Assembly: GCF_002160515.1 (NCBI RefSeq)
Contig: NZ_NFKS01000018.1
Coordinates: forward strand, 1-60,491
Reading direction: 5' to 3'
DNA: 60,491 nucleotides
DNA from: Anaeromassilibacillus sp. An172
Lineage (GTDB): Bacteria > Bacillota > Clostridia > Oscillospirales > Acutalibacteraceae
Below, in pieces: positions 43,331-51,595 of the stretch. How positions within the stretch are numbered: position 1 is the first letter of the stretch; each line of letters begins with the position of its first letter. The notes below the pieces were generated by a model. That model ran no database searches, was not told the DNA's origin, and was given only the letters and a program-made list of their open reading frames with translations. Both the position numbers and the translations under genes were made by a program.

Positions 43331-43355
43331 ACCATTTCTCCTTTTCTTTTTTAGT

Positions 43356-43520
43356 TCCGCCTTGCAAAACTTCTGCTTAAAAATAAACACCGTTTCAAGG
43401 CGGGCGAGGCTTTTGTTTCCGCCTTGCAAAACTTCTGCTTAAAAATAAACACCGTTTCAAGGCGGGCGAGACCTTTTCCTTATTACTTGGAATGGCTCGC
43501 TCTTGGTTGGGTTTTTATTA
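43356..43520 (-). repeat. Tandem copies of the dispersed two-hairpin repeat in the thiC leader
   Basis: The first ~61 bases of the repeat (CCGCCTTG to past CAAGGCGGGCGAG) occur twice in direct order, starting at 43356 and 43417. The second copy continues through GGAATGGCTCGCTC to about 43520. The unit is nearly identical to the copy at 9957-10060. On the leftward thiC transcript both copies lie between the riboswitch terminator and the start codon, giving extra stable hairpins in the untranslated leader. Confidence 0.85.
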
Positions 43521-43573
43521 TTCTTTCTAAAAAACAATCCGTCACTTCGTTTGTTATGAAGGATAAAAAAATA

Positions 43574-43598
43574 AGCGATACCTTTTTGGGGTATCGCT
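43574..43598 (-). terminator. Expression-platform terminator of the thiC riboswitch
   Basis: Leftward AGCGATACC pairs with GGTATCGCT around seven bases, followed by TATTTTTTTA. It lies 17 bases after the aptamer, as expected for transcription-terminating thiamine riboswitches. Confidence 0.88.
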
Positions 43599-43614
43599 AA
43601 AGTTTTTTTGAAAA

Positions 43615-43696
43615 TTCCTACGTTGGCATTACCCAAATCAGGTATACGGGTCGAAGCTTTCACTTCCTCTCAGCCTGCACACAAGCTCCCCGGTTC
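43615..43696 (-). promoter_or_regulatory. TPP (THI-box) riboswitch
   Basis: Leftward it reads GGGGAGC near the 5' end, CTGAGAGGAAG (the pyrimidine-sensing CUGAGA), GACCCGTATACCTGATTTGGGTAAT in pieces and GCCAACGTAGG at the 3' end: the conserved TPP aptamer order. It controls thiC-thiE-HAD-thiD by termination. Confidence 0.97.
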
Positions 43697-43719
43697 ATCC
43701 TATTAAATTTTACAGACAA

Positions 43720-43748
43720 AGTATAACATCAAAATTATACAGTGTCAA
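43720..43748 (-). promoter_or_regulatory. Promoter of the thi operon
   Basis: Leftward -35 TTGACA (43743-43748), 17-base spacer, -10 TATACT (43720-43725), 25 bases before the riboswitch. Confidence 0.85.
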
Positions 43749-43761
43749 CATTTTCCTTTTA

Positions 43762-44052
43762 TCAGCCCTTGCCCGACAAAGCTCTTTCAAGCCAGATATC
43801 GGCTATATCTATTGCCGCATAAAGTCCCGGCTTTTCGCTGGATTTTATTATTCTTCTTCTTGGGCTTAAATCCTGGTCGGTGCTTAACAGCTGAACAGAA
43901 ACCTTTGTTGCGGTTTCAAGACCGTTTATCTCTTCTTTGCTTTTGATTGCAAGTCTTATAACAAAAGGGTCAGCCATACTGCCGTAGTACAACTCGTCAC
44001 CGCAGCGAACCAATGGCTTACCCTTATAGGTAAAAAACTTCTTTTTAGTCAC
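43762..44052 (-). CDS. Conserved hypothetical 96-residue protein after ireB
   Basis: A small soluble protein I cannot assign. The first ~30 residues are basic then aromatic-rich (KKKFFTYKGKPLVRCGDELYYG) and the centre is beta-like (VIRLAIKS, TKVSVQLLS). The start is GTG with GGAGG seven bases upstream. It follows ireB by 14 bases and is likely co-transcribed. In many Firmicutes ireB is followed by ruvX and a DUF1292 gene; this protein is neither by motif. Confidence 0.7.
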   Translation of the reverse strand: MTKKKFFTYKGKPLVRCGDELYYGSMADPFVIRLAIKSKEEINGLETATKVSVQLLSTDQDLSPRRRIIKSSEKPGLYAAIDIADIWLERALSGKG

Positions 44053-44066
44053 TGTAAAACCTCCTA

Positions 44067-44315
44067 CTACTTTAAGTTTAGATAGGACTTCACAAGTGCT
44101 TCCAGCAAATCATCACGGTCAATTTTACTGATAATGTTTCTCGCATTATTATGAGTTGTAATGTAAGTGGGGTCCTCAGAGAGAATATAACCAACTATCT
44201 GATTGATAGGATTATAACCTTTTTCCTTGAGCGCCTCATAAACTATCTTCATAGATGTTTTAATCTGATCGTCTTTTTCATTCTGCAACGAAAATACCAT
44301 TGTTCTGTCGTGCAT
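44067..44315 (-). CDS. ireB: IreB-family regulatory phosphoprotein (UPF0297)
   Basis: An 82-residue protein of the IreB/YrzL family, phosphorylated on N-terminal threonines by the PASTA kinase IreK in Enterococcus, where it affects cephalosporin tolerance. Visible: the N-terminal DRTMVFSL segment with the likely phospho-threonine, [22 protein letters not shown], the family signature, and [19 protein letters not shown]. It has AGGAGGT before the ATG and its own promoter. The kinase is not in this window. Confidence 0.9.
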   Translation of the reverse strand: MHDRTMVFSLQNEKDDQIKTSMKIVYEALKEKGYNPINQIVGYILSEDPTYITTHNNARNIISKIDRDDLLEALVKSYLNLK

Positions 44316-44337
44316 GGAAACACCTCCTAACTATGTT

Positions 44338-44366
44338 ATTATACTACAATTATTAACATATTACAA
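44338..44366 (-). promoter_or_regulatory. Promoter of ireB
   Basis: Leftward -35 TTGTAA (44361-44366), 17-base spacer, -10 TATAAT (44338-44343), 22 bases before the ATG. The remaining gap to 44600 is AT-rich. Confidence 0.75.
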
Positions 44367-44554
44367 TAGTATAAGGTACAAAATTTGATGTGTTTGTGAC
44401 AATTATGTGAATTTTAATATACAAACTCTTTTAACTGACTTCTATGCTGATTTATAATAAATTTATTTTCTCTTGACATTTATTATATCAAGTATCAAAA
44501 TAAAAATGATAAAAAATAAAAATTTTTTTGAAAACTTAAAACCTTTTCTCCTTT

Positions 44555-44580
44555 TGACTTGTCTATATAGTGTAACAACA
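44555..44580 (+). promoter_or_regulatory. Possible ECF-type promoter upstream of the sigma-sensor gene
   Basis: CTTGTCTATATAGTGTAAC lies about 30 bases upstream of the AAAGGAG ribosome binding site at 44596. It does not match the sigma-A consensus. Many ECF sigma genes are transcribed from their own promoters, so it is a candidate autoregulated site. No second copy was found to compare. Confidence 0.3.
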
Positions 44581-44658
44581 AAAAATTACAAACAAAAGGA
44601 GTAATCAACATGAAAAAAATAATTTTAATTCTTTCCTCTCCTCCGGTCTGCTTTTTTA

Positions 44659-44826
44659 ATGAAAGCAAGCGTTATTATGACAGAGCTTAATGTATTAAAA
44701 TGGTTTTCCGCCCTTTTGAAAAAAGAGCGTTGTGAAAACAAAACAGACAGAGAAACAAAGGAAAAAATATACGAAAACATCATAAAGAGAGGTAACGAAA
44801 ATGAATTACACAAAAACAATAACTGA
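44659..44826 (+). CDS. Possible small gene overlapping the sigma-sensor start
   Basis: A 55-codon frame with a basic, helical product (WFSALLKKERCENKTDRE) ending 26 bases inside the next gene. It has no ribosome binding site of its own. A strong AAAGGAG precedes another ATG at 44610 in a different frame that stops after 26 codons (44687). The two frames overlap by out-of-phase reading, so either a short gene has suffered a frameshift or one frame is a leader that couples translation to the sigma gene. Confidence 0.35.
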   Translation: MKASVIMTELNVLKWFSALLKKERCENKTDRETKEKIYENIIKRGNENELHKNNN

Positions 44827-46849
44827 CGCCGTAAACGGAAATAAAGAAGCATTGGCGGCTTTATACGAGGACACCCAGAATGACATGTACTACATAGCTC
44901 TTAAATACACAAAAAACAAAGAAGACGCTATGGACGTTGTTCAGGACGCATACATCAAAGCATGGCAGTATCTGCCCACATTGAAAGACCCTGAGAGCTT
45001 CCGTTCCTGGCTCAGCAGAATAGTCGCCAACACTGCAAAAAATCTTCTTTCAAAGAAAAATCCTACATTATTCTCCCAGATAGAGCCGGAAGACCAGGAC
45101 GACAGCTTTATTTATGACAGGGAGGACGAAAACAGAGATTACCAGCCTGAGCTTAACTACACAAAAAAAGAAACTCAGGAGCTTGTAAGAGAGATGATAG
45201 ACAGTCTTTCAGATGAACAGCGCCTGTGTATTCTCATGTTTTACCTTGAGGGTCAGAGCATAAAGGACATTGCTCAGTCCTTTGAAATCCCGGAAAACAC
45301 CGTAAAGTCCCGATTGAATTACGGAAGAAAAGCATTAAAGAAAAAAGCCGACGAGCTTGAACAGAAGGGCTACAAGCTTTTGGGTATCTCCCCGATTTCT
45401 CTGCTTTTGTATTTGCTCCGTCAGGAAAAATTTTTCCCGGAAATCCAGACAGTCGCAAACATTGCAAAAGAAGTCTGCAAAAAGGAAATCTTAAATTCCA
45501 TAGGAGAAGCCGCAAATCACGTTGGCAAAGGCGTTCAGACAGCAGCAGGAAAATCCGCCGCTGCCGGTGCAAAAACCGCCGCAGGTCACACCTTTATCCA
45601 CACCGCCCTTGGAAAAACTCTGATAGGTTTGCTTTCAGTGGCTATAGTTGCGGGAGGAGCCACCGTGGCTGTAAAGCTTGCAGGAAACTCAAACAATCAG
45701 CCAACGGAAGCCATAACAGAAACTGTAGAAACAACAGAGTCCACCACAGAAACCACTGAACCGACCACAGAAAACACTGAGCCAAAAGATTTTACCGAGG
45801 ATATGTACCCAACTATGATTGCGGGAAATCTTACAATGGACGAGTTTAAATATATTCTTTCCTATGGTCCTAAGGAAATGAACGACGGTGTTCCCACACA
45901 AAGTTATGCAGAGCTTTTGAATTATCTCTGTGAGCCTTCAGGCCGCAACGGAAATTACATTGCCGATTTAGGAAACACCTCCGACTGGAAAGCAATGTAT
46001 TCCCTCAGCGATGTAAACAGACTGTTCTCTTCATTTACAGACTTTAGATTCACCGCAGACAACGCTTCACAAGCCAACGCATATGTAAGCGGCGACGCAA
46101 TTATATTTTCCCCTGCCACAGTGGGACATATGATTACTTCCGACATAACATCCGCCAAGTATACCGACGATGAACTTATAATAGATTTCACCTATAACTA
46201 CACCTCAGGCGGCGGCAGCGGAAGCTACACACTCTACAAGGAAGCTGTTTTAGTTCCAAACAGCGAGGGACTCTATCAGATAACCGATATATACGAGAGA
46301 AGCGAAGAAGAGGAACCAACCGAAGCCGAAACATCCCAGACTCAGGACAGCCAATCCTCTCAATCAAGTCAGGACAGCGAGGATGAAGTAAACAAGCTGT
46401 ATCAGGACACAATAAACAGAGTAAAAGCCAAGGAATCAGGTTTTGCCTTTACAACCTATCCGGACAGCAGTTACAACGGCGAATATTCATACTTCATACG
46501 TGACCTTAACAATGACGGAAAGCCGGAGCTTGTTGTGGCGGCAAGAGCTGCGGAAGGTCCTTTTATAGTGTACAATTACAGGGTATACGGCTATGACCAC
46601 CAGGGCGACACCTACACTCTTAAAACAATCTCAGATGATTTATCCGCTTTAAATCTTTTAATCCCTGAGGACGGCAACGGACTTTTTATTTATAATTTCA
46701 GCCGTGGCACAGGAGAGGAGAATTTCCACAGGGCAACAATAGAAAACGGCAGCTTTGTGATTTCCTCTGCTTCGGAATACACCTACACAATGGGAACAGA
46801 TGCTTCAAATCAGTTCCACAGTTCAAACCCATCCGCTTTTCCGGATTAA
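44801..46849 (+). CDS. ECF sigma factor fused to a transmembrane and extracellular sensor-like region
   Basis: 682 residues. Residues ~1-185 form an ECF sigma factor with region 2 (MDVVQDAYIKAWQYLP, core binding and -10 recognition) and region 4 helix-turn-helix (SIKDIAQSFEIPENTVKSRL). Residues 195-262 are a linker rich in Ala and Gly. A single TM helix lies at about 268-293, then a Thr/Glu linker (297-328) and a ~200-residue extracellular domain of unknown type. A second Ser/Gln/Glu linker precedes a C-terminal domain containing DLNNDGKPELVVAARA, an FG-GAP-like calcium loop. The frame is continuous with no stop or frameshift. No separate anti-sigma gene is adjacent. AGAGGT precedes the ATG. 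The likely role is signal-dependent gene control with regulator and sensor in one chain; this is inference. Confidence 0.85.
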   Translation: MNYTKTITDAVNGNKEALAALYEDTQNDMYYIALKYTKNKEDAMDVVQDAYIKAWQYLPTLKDPESFRSWLSRIVANTAKNLLSKKNPTLFSQIEPEDQDDSFIYDREDENRDYQPELNYTKKETQELVREMIDSLSDEQRLCILMFYLEGQSIKDIAQSFEIPENTVKSRLNYGRKALKKKADELEQKGYKLLGISPISLLLYLLRQEKFFPEIQTVANIAKEVCKKEILNSIGEAANHVGKGVQTAAGKSAAAGAKTAAGHTFIHTALGKTLIGLLSVAIVAGGATVAVKLAGNSNNQPTEAITETVETTESTTETTEPTTENTEPKDFTEDMYPTMIAGNLTMDEFKYILSYGPKEMNDGVPTQSYAELLNYLCEPSGRNGNYIADLGNTSDWKAMYSLSDVNRLFSSFTDFRFTADNASQANAYVSGDAIIFSPATVGHMITSDITSAKYTDDELIIDFTYNYTSGGGSGSYTLYKEAVLVPNSEGLYQITDIYERSEEEEPTEAETSQTQDSQSSQSSQDSEDEVNKLYQDTINRVKAKESGFAFTTYPDSSYNGEYSYFIRDLNNDGKPELVVAARAAEGPFIVYNYRVYGYDHQGDTYTLKTISDDLSALNLLIPEDGNGLFIYNFSRGTGEENFHRATIENGSFVISSASEYTYTMGTDASNQFHSSNPSAFPD

Positions 46850-46867
46850 AATAATAAGTTAAAACAA

Positions 46868-46897
46868 AAAGGACTGCAATTCAAAGTGCAGTCCTTT
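46868..46897. terminator. Bidirectional terminator between the sigma-sensor gene and hemL
   Basis: AAAGGACTGCA pairs with TGCAGTCCTTT around eight bases; A-rich left and T-containing right flanks serve both converging genes. Confidence 0.88.
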
Positions 46898-46903
46898 AAT
46901 TAT

Positions 46904-48175
46904 TTAAAACATATATTTTCCGGCTTCACGGATACAGGCGGCTGTTTTCTCTATGTCCTCATCTGTGTGGGCGTAAGATACAAACATCGCCTCGAACTGG
47001 GACGGGGCTATATATATTCCCTTTTCCAGCATAAATGAAAAATATTTTGCGTATTTTTCCGTATCGCTTGAAAGTGCGTCAGTATAGCTTTCAACCTTTT
47101 TATCGGTAAAGAAAGGACAAAGGAGAGAACCCACACGGTTCACATTAAAGCCTGAGCCTTTAAAGGCTTTTTCCAAAATCTCTGATTTCTTTTCAAGCTC
47201 TGTATATATATTTTTATTCTCTCTGAGAATTTTAAGTGTTTCAATTCCTGCGGTTACGGCGATTGGGTTTCCTGAAAGAGTTCCCGCCTGATACACTTTA
47301 CCGATCGGAGCCACGTTTTCCATTATATCACGTCTGCCGCCGTACACCGCCAAAGGCATACCGCCGCCGGCGATTTTTCCAAGAGAAGTCAAGTCCGGCT
47401 TTACGCCGTAATACTCCTGAGCTCCGCCCAAAGCAAGTCGAAAACCTGTTATAACCTCGTCGAAAATAAGAAGAATACCGTTGTCCTCGGTGAGCTTTCT
47501 AAGCTCCTGCAAAAATTCCTTTTTAGGAGGAACAACGCCCATATTTGCCGCAACAGGCTCGATTATCACACAGGCAATTTCTCCCTTGTTGCTCTCTATA
47601 AGCTTTTCCACAGAGGAAATATCGTTATATTCTGCAATCAAGGTATCCTTTGTGCAGTTTTCGGGAACACCTGCGCCGGATGGTATTGACTGGGTCAAAA
47701 GTCCCGAGCCCGCTTTTACCAGCATACAGTCGGAATGGCCGTGATAACATCCGTTAAACTTGATTACCTTATTTTTTCCTGTAAATCCCCTGGCGGCACG
47801 GACAACACTCATAACCGCCTCTGTTCCGGAATTTACCAGGCGCATCATTTCCATTGATGGCATCAATGAAGAAATCAATTTTGCAAGTATTGTTTCCTTT
47901 TCGGTGGGAGCGCCGAAAGTAAGTCCGTCCTCGCAGGCTTTCTGCACCGCAGCTATAACCTGAGGGTGGCTGTGACCCAAAATTCCCGGGCCCCATGAAC
48001 ATACAAAATCCACATAGGAATTTCCGTCCACGTCGTATATATAACCTTTCTCTGCTCTTTTTATGAACAGCGGTTCTCTCTTTACCGCCTGATAAGCTCT
48101 GACAGGGCTGTTAACTCCGCCGGGCATATATTTTTTTGCCTCTTCAAAAAGACTGTGTGATTTTTCGGTATTCAA
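46904..48175 (-). CDS. hemL: Glutamate-1-semialdehyde 2,1-aminomutase HemL
   Basis: A 423-residue PLP enzyme forming 5-aminolevulinate in the C5 tetrapyrrole pathway. N-terminal YMPGGVNSPVRAY, GCYHGHSDCMLVKAGSG, the PLP-binding DEVITGFRLALGGAQ segment, and the Schiff-base lysine in DLTSLGKIAGGGMPLAVYGG. The start is TTG 48175 (Met-Asn-Thr-Glu-Lys-Ser), since AAGGGTG sits six bases upstream; the in-frame GTG at 48184 lies inside this site. It is last in the six-gene tetrapyrrole operon. Confidence 0.96.
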   Translation of the reverse strand: MNTEKSHSLFEEAKKYMPGGVNSPVRAYQAVKREPLFIKRAEKGYIYDVDGNSYVDFVCSWGPGILGHSHPQVIAAVQKACEDGLTFGAPTEKETILAKLISSLMPSMEMMRLVNSGTEAVMSVVRAARGFTGKNKVIKFNGCYHGHSDCMLVKAGSGLLTQSIPSGAGVPENCTKDTLIAEYNDISSVEKLIESNKGEIACVIIEPVAANMGVVPPKKEFLQELRKLTEDNGILLIFDEVITGFRLALGGAQEYYGVKPDLTSLGKIAGGGMPLAVYGGRRDIMENVAPIGKVYQAGTLSGNPIAVTAGIETLKILRENKNIYTELEKKSEILEKAFKGSGFNVNRVGSLLCPFFTDKKVESYTDALSSDTEKYAKYFSFMLEKGIYIAPSQFEAMFVSYAHTDEDIEKTAACIREAGKYMF

Positions 48176-48211
48176 CTTTTTCACCCTTAATCAATCTTTA
48201 AATTTCTTTCT

Positions 48212-49177
48212 TTAAATTTCTTTCAGCCACTGAACAGCTTCAATGGCGTGATATGTTATTATAATATTTGCGCCTGCACGCTTTATGGCGTAAAGGTTCT
48301 CAAGAACAATTCTCTTTTCGTCAATCCAGCCGGAAAGAGCCGCCGCTTTTACCATTGCATATTCTCCGCTTACATTGTAGGCGGCAACAGGAACGTCAAA
48401 TCTCTGGGAAGCTTCCTTTATAACGTCAAGATAAGCCAAAGCAGGCTTTACCATTACAATGTCTGCGCCCTCTTCTATATCGTTGGAAATCTCTCTCATT
48501 GCCTCTTTTACATTGGCAAAATCCATCTGATATGTTTTTCTGTCGCCGAACTTTGGGGCAGAGTGTGCGGCATCTCTGAAAGGTCCGTAATATGCTGAGG
48601 CATATTTTGCGCTGTATGCCATAATCGGCACATTTTTAAAGTTGTTATTGTCGAGAACCTTTCTTATATATTCAACTCTTCCGTCCATCATATCTGACGG
48701 TGCAACCATATCAGCACCGGCCTGAACGCAGGTGAGAGCCATTTCTGCAAGGTATGGAAGTGTTTCGTCGTTTAAGATTTCGCCTTCGTTGACAATTCCG
48801 CAGTGACCGTGGTTTGTATAAGCACAAAGGCAAATATCAGCCACTACCACAATGTCCGGATAATGGTTCTTTATATATTTAATTCCCTTCTGGGCAATTC
48901 CGTCCCAGCGGTATGCTTCACTTCCCTTGGAATCCTTATGCACAGGAACGCCGAAAATCATAACTCCGCTTATTCCTGAATTTACAACCTGCTCCATTAT
49001 TTCGTAAAGTCTGTCAACGGAATAGTTGTACACTCCCGGCATTGAGGGGATTTCCTCTTTTATGCCTCTGCCCTCTGTAACAAAAATAGGATAAATAAGT
49101 TCAGAGGGAAGCACTGTTGTTTCTCTAACAAGACTTCTCATTGTGCTGTTCTGTCTTAATCTTCTGTTTCTGTTCAT
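48212..49177 (-). CDS. hemB: Porphobilinogen synthase HemB
   Basis: A 321-residue delta-aminolevulinic acid dehydratase that joins two ALA into porphobilinogen. Motifs: the metal-binding region VVADICLCAYTNHGHCG (zinc-type cysteines), the first active-site lysine in PIMAYSAKYASAYYGPFRDAA and the second in ADIVMVKPALAYLD. Its start overlaps the end of the cobA-hemD gene by 53 bases, with AAAGGAGAA preceding the ATG, so the overlap appears real. It is 37 bases upstream of hemL. Confidence 0.96.
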   Translation of the reverse strand: MNRNRRLRQNSTMRSLVRETTVLPSELIYPIFVTEGRGIKEEIPSMPGVYNYSVDRLYEIMEQVVNSGISGVMIFGVPVHKDSKGSEAYRWDGIAQKGIKYIKNHYPDIVVVADICLCAYTNHGHCGIVNEGEILNDETLPYLAEMALTCVQAGADMVAPSDMMDGRVEYIRKVLDNNNFKNVPIMAYSAKYASAYYGPFRDAAHSAPKFGDRKTYQMDFANVKEAMREISNDIEEGADIVMVKPALAYLDVIKEASQRFDVPVAAYNVSGEYAMVKAAALSGWIDEKRIVLENLYAIKRAGANIIITYHAIEAVQWLKEI

Positions 49178-50711
49178 AGCAATTCTCCTTTACAGCTTTA
49201 GCTAAGCCTTTACAGCTAAAATTATCCGCTGTAATTATTTTCATATTTCCTATCAAACCCCTGTATTTTTCAATCTGTTTCTTTGTTTCCTCACCTATGC
49301 AGATAACCACTGTGTCCTGTGAGAAAAAGCTCTGAGGATTTTTCATTTCCTCAAAAAATATTTTAACTCCGGAACCGCTGGAAAATGTTATTCGGCTGTA
49401 TTTTTTCTCTGCGCCGTTTTTTTCAAAATTTTCTATGGCGTCCTTGTCAGCGCCGACGCTGTATGTGCTCACATCCGTAAAGTCAAAGCCTTCCTTAGTG
49501 AGAATTTCCTCAAGAGACTTTGAACCCTGGGCGCTTCTGAAAGCCACCGCCGATTTAACTCCGCCATTTTTGCGGCAGTCCTCAGCTATGGCCTTTGCAA
49601 GTTCTTCTACTGTATATTTTTGGGGAACCACATCGGGAATTAACCCGTAATTTCTAAGCTTTTCGCAGGTTCCGCTTCCCACAGCCGCAATTCTTGTTCC
49701 GTATATTTTGCGTACATCAATTTCATATCTTTTCAGCAAATTGAAAAATACATCAACACCATTAGGTGATGTAAAAATAGTATAACATCCATTTTCTACT
49801 TTTTCAATTCCCTTTGCAAGCTCTTGTTCGCATGTGGATATATTTATTTTTGACAAAATCAATTTTTCCCCATGCAAGCCCAATTTTTTTAGTTCTTTTG
49901 ACAGTTTTTCTGTGTGTGTGGCTGTTCCGGTTATCAGTATGTTTTTTGTTTCCTGCTGTTGTTTTTCTCCGGAAAAATCACAGGCGGCTGTATCTCCTAT
50001 AACAATAACCGCCGGGGATTTCATGTTATTTTCTTTCACATCTTTTTCGGCATTTTTTAAGGTGGTTCTTATAACCCTTTGATTTTTTCTGCATCCGTCG
50101 GATATAACCGCCGCCGGGGTATCTTCTGAAAGTCCGCAGGAAACAAGGGTATCTGCGATATATCCTATAAGATTTAATCCCATTAAAACCACCAAGGTTC
50201 CCTTTGTACGGGCGTAACCCTCAAGAACCTGTCTGTCCACGGGAGTTCCGTCGGATTTTCTGGCTGTGATAACCATAAAGCTTCTGCTTGTGTCCCTGTG
50301 GGTCACAGGTATTCCTGCCCTTTGAGGAACCGCAATGCAGGAGCTTATTCCCGGCACAACCTCATAGGAAATATTCTCCTTTTCCAGAGCCTGAGCCTCT
50401 TCGCCCCCTCTTCCAAAAACAAAGGGGTCGCCGCCCTTGAGCCTAACCACTGTTTTACCCTCTAAGGCTTTATTTAAAATTATTCCGTTTATTTTACCCT
50501 GCAAAAGGGAAGGTTTTCCGAACCTTTTTCCCACGTATATTTTCTCACAGTCCTTACGGGCGTTTAAAAGTATATCTTCATCAACCAGGCTGTCGTAAAT
50601 TATCACCTGGGCGTTTTTTATGCAGTCAAGGGCTTTCAGGGTCAGAAGCTCTTCGCCTCCGCAGCCTGCGCCCACAAGATAAACCTTTCCCTGTGGTTTT
50701 ATTTCTCTCAT
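49125..50711 (-). CDS. cobA-hemD: Bifunctional uroporphyrinogen-III methyltransferase/synthase (CobA-HemD fusion)
   Basis: 528 residues. Residues ~1-245 form the SUMT (CobA) methyltransferase: VYLVGAGCGGEELLTLKAL, the VRLKGGDPFVFGRGGEEA motif and GIPVTHRDTSRSF. Residues ~255-510 form uroporphyrinogen-III synthase (HemD), with IFTSPNGVDVFF and AAVGSGTCEKL. It closes hydroxymethylbilane to uroporphyrinogen III and methylates it twice to precorrin-2, so flux goes to siroheme or cobalamin. Such fusions are common in Clostridia. Confidence 0.94.
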   Translation of the reverse strand: MREIKPQGKVYLVGAGCGGEELLTLKALDCIKNAQVIIYDSLVDEDILLNARKDCEKIYVGKRFGKPSLLQGKINGIILNKALEGKTVVRLKGGDPFVFGRGGEEAQALEKENISYEVVPGISSCIAVPQRAGIPVTHRDTSRSFMVITARKSDGTPVDRQVLEGYARTKGTLVVLMGLNLIGYIADTLVSCGLSEDTPAAVISDGCRKNQRVIRTTLKNAEKDVKENNMKSPAVIVIGDTAACDFSGEKQQQETKNILITGTATHTEKLSKELKKLGLHGEKLILSKINISTCEQELAKGIEKVENGCYTIFTSPNGVDVFFNLLKRYEIDVRKIYGTRIAAVGSGTCEKLRNYGLIPDVVPQKYTVEELAKAIAEDCRKNGGVKSAVAFRSAQGSKSLEEILTKEGFDFTDVSTYSVGADKDAIENFEKNGAEKKYSRITFSSGSGVKIFFEEMKNPQSFFSQDTVVICIGEETKKQIEKYRGLIGNMKIITADNFSCKGLAKAVKENCYEQKQKIKTEQHNEKSC

Positions 50712-50731
50712 AGAATTTTCCTCTGCTAAAC

Positions 50732-51595
50732 TTAAATCATATCCCTTATATATTTTTCCGCTGTTGCCTTAAAGCTTTTTTCATCGGTTTCAAAATAACT
50801 TCTTTTATCGCCGTACATAACGGAGCAGGAAATTATTCCCTCGTTAAATTTTGCAGACGCACCGATAGATGCACTGCAATCTCCGCCCAACAGCTTCAAA
50901 ATATATCTTTCACAGTCGAACTCTTTTCTGGTTTTTTCGCACTGAACCGCCTTTATAAGCTCTGATACATCCGAGTTTTTCAAAGCTTCAATTACAATTA
51001 TTCCCTGACAGGCGGCTGGTATCATTTCTTCCTCGGTAAAGGGTCTGAAATCAAAACGGCTGTCCTTATAAAGCTTTAGACGGTCAAGGCCTGCGGCGGC
51101 AAGAATTATTCCGTCGTACTCGCCCCTGTAGAGCTTTTCAAGCCTTGTGTTTATGTTTCCCCTGATAAGCTTAAAGTCGCAGTTTTCAACAAGCTTTGAA
51201 CACTGCAAGGCTCTTCTTTTGCTTCCTGTTCCTATTGTTTTCAGGTTTTCAAAACCTCTGCCCTTTTTAGTCACCAAAACGTCACGGCGGTCGTCACGGC
51301 TTAAAACTCCGGAAATTTCCAAGCCCTCGTAAAGCTCCAAGGGCAAATCCTTTCCGCTGTGTACTGCAAAGTCTATTTCACCTGTTTTAATAAGCCTTTC
51401 AATTTCGCTTACAAAAAGTCCCTTGTCGCCTATTTCACCCAAAGGCTTTTCAAGGTTTCTGTCGCCTCTTGTGCTTATTCCCACTGTTTCAAATTCCAGT
51501 TCCGGAAATCTGCTTTTCAGTGCGTCTACCGCCATTTCAGTCTGCTTTAACGCCAAAAGGCTTTTTCTTGTGCCGGCTTTAATTACCCTTTTCAT
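50732..51595 (-). CDS. hemC: Hydroxymethylbilane synthase (porphobilinogen deaminase) HemC
   Basis: A 287-residue enzyme polymerising four porphobilinogens. N-terminal KAGTRKSLLALKQTEMAVDAL, the arginine-rich substrate site LIRGNINTRLEKL, and the dipyrromethane cofactor cysteine in LLGGDCSASIGASAKF. It is 20 bases upstream of cobA-hemD and overlaps the precorrin-2 dehydrogenase gene by four bases. Confidence 0.96.
   Translation of the reverse strand: MKRVIKAGTRKSLLALKQTEMAVDALKSRFPELEFETVGISTRGDRNLEKPLGEIGDKGLFVSEIERLIKTGEIDFAVHSGKDLPLELYEGLEISGVLSRDDRRDVLVTKKGRGFENLKTIGTGSKRRALQCSKLVENCDFKLIRGNINTRLEKLYRGEYDGIILAAAGLDRLKLYKDSRFDFRPFTEEEMIPAACQGIIVIEALKNSDVSELIKAVQCEKTRKEFDCERYILKLLGGDCSASIGASAKFNEGIISCSVMYGDKRSYFETDEKSFKATAEKYIRDMI

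Noticed and set aside
43417-43520. The tandem repeat as a CRISPR array
   Set aside because: There are only two adjacent copies of 61 bases without spacers, and the same element occurs singly elsewhere; no cas genes are present.
43457-43663. A 68-codon leftward frame upstream of thiC
   Set aside because: It covers the TPP riboswitch aptamer and its terminator; the conserved bases belong to the RNA.
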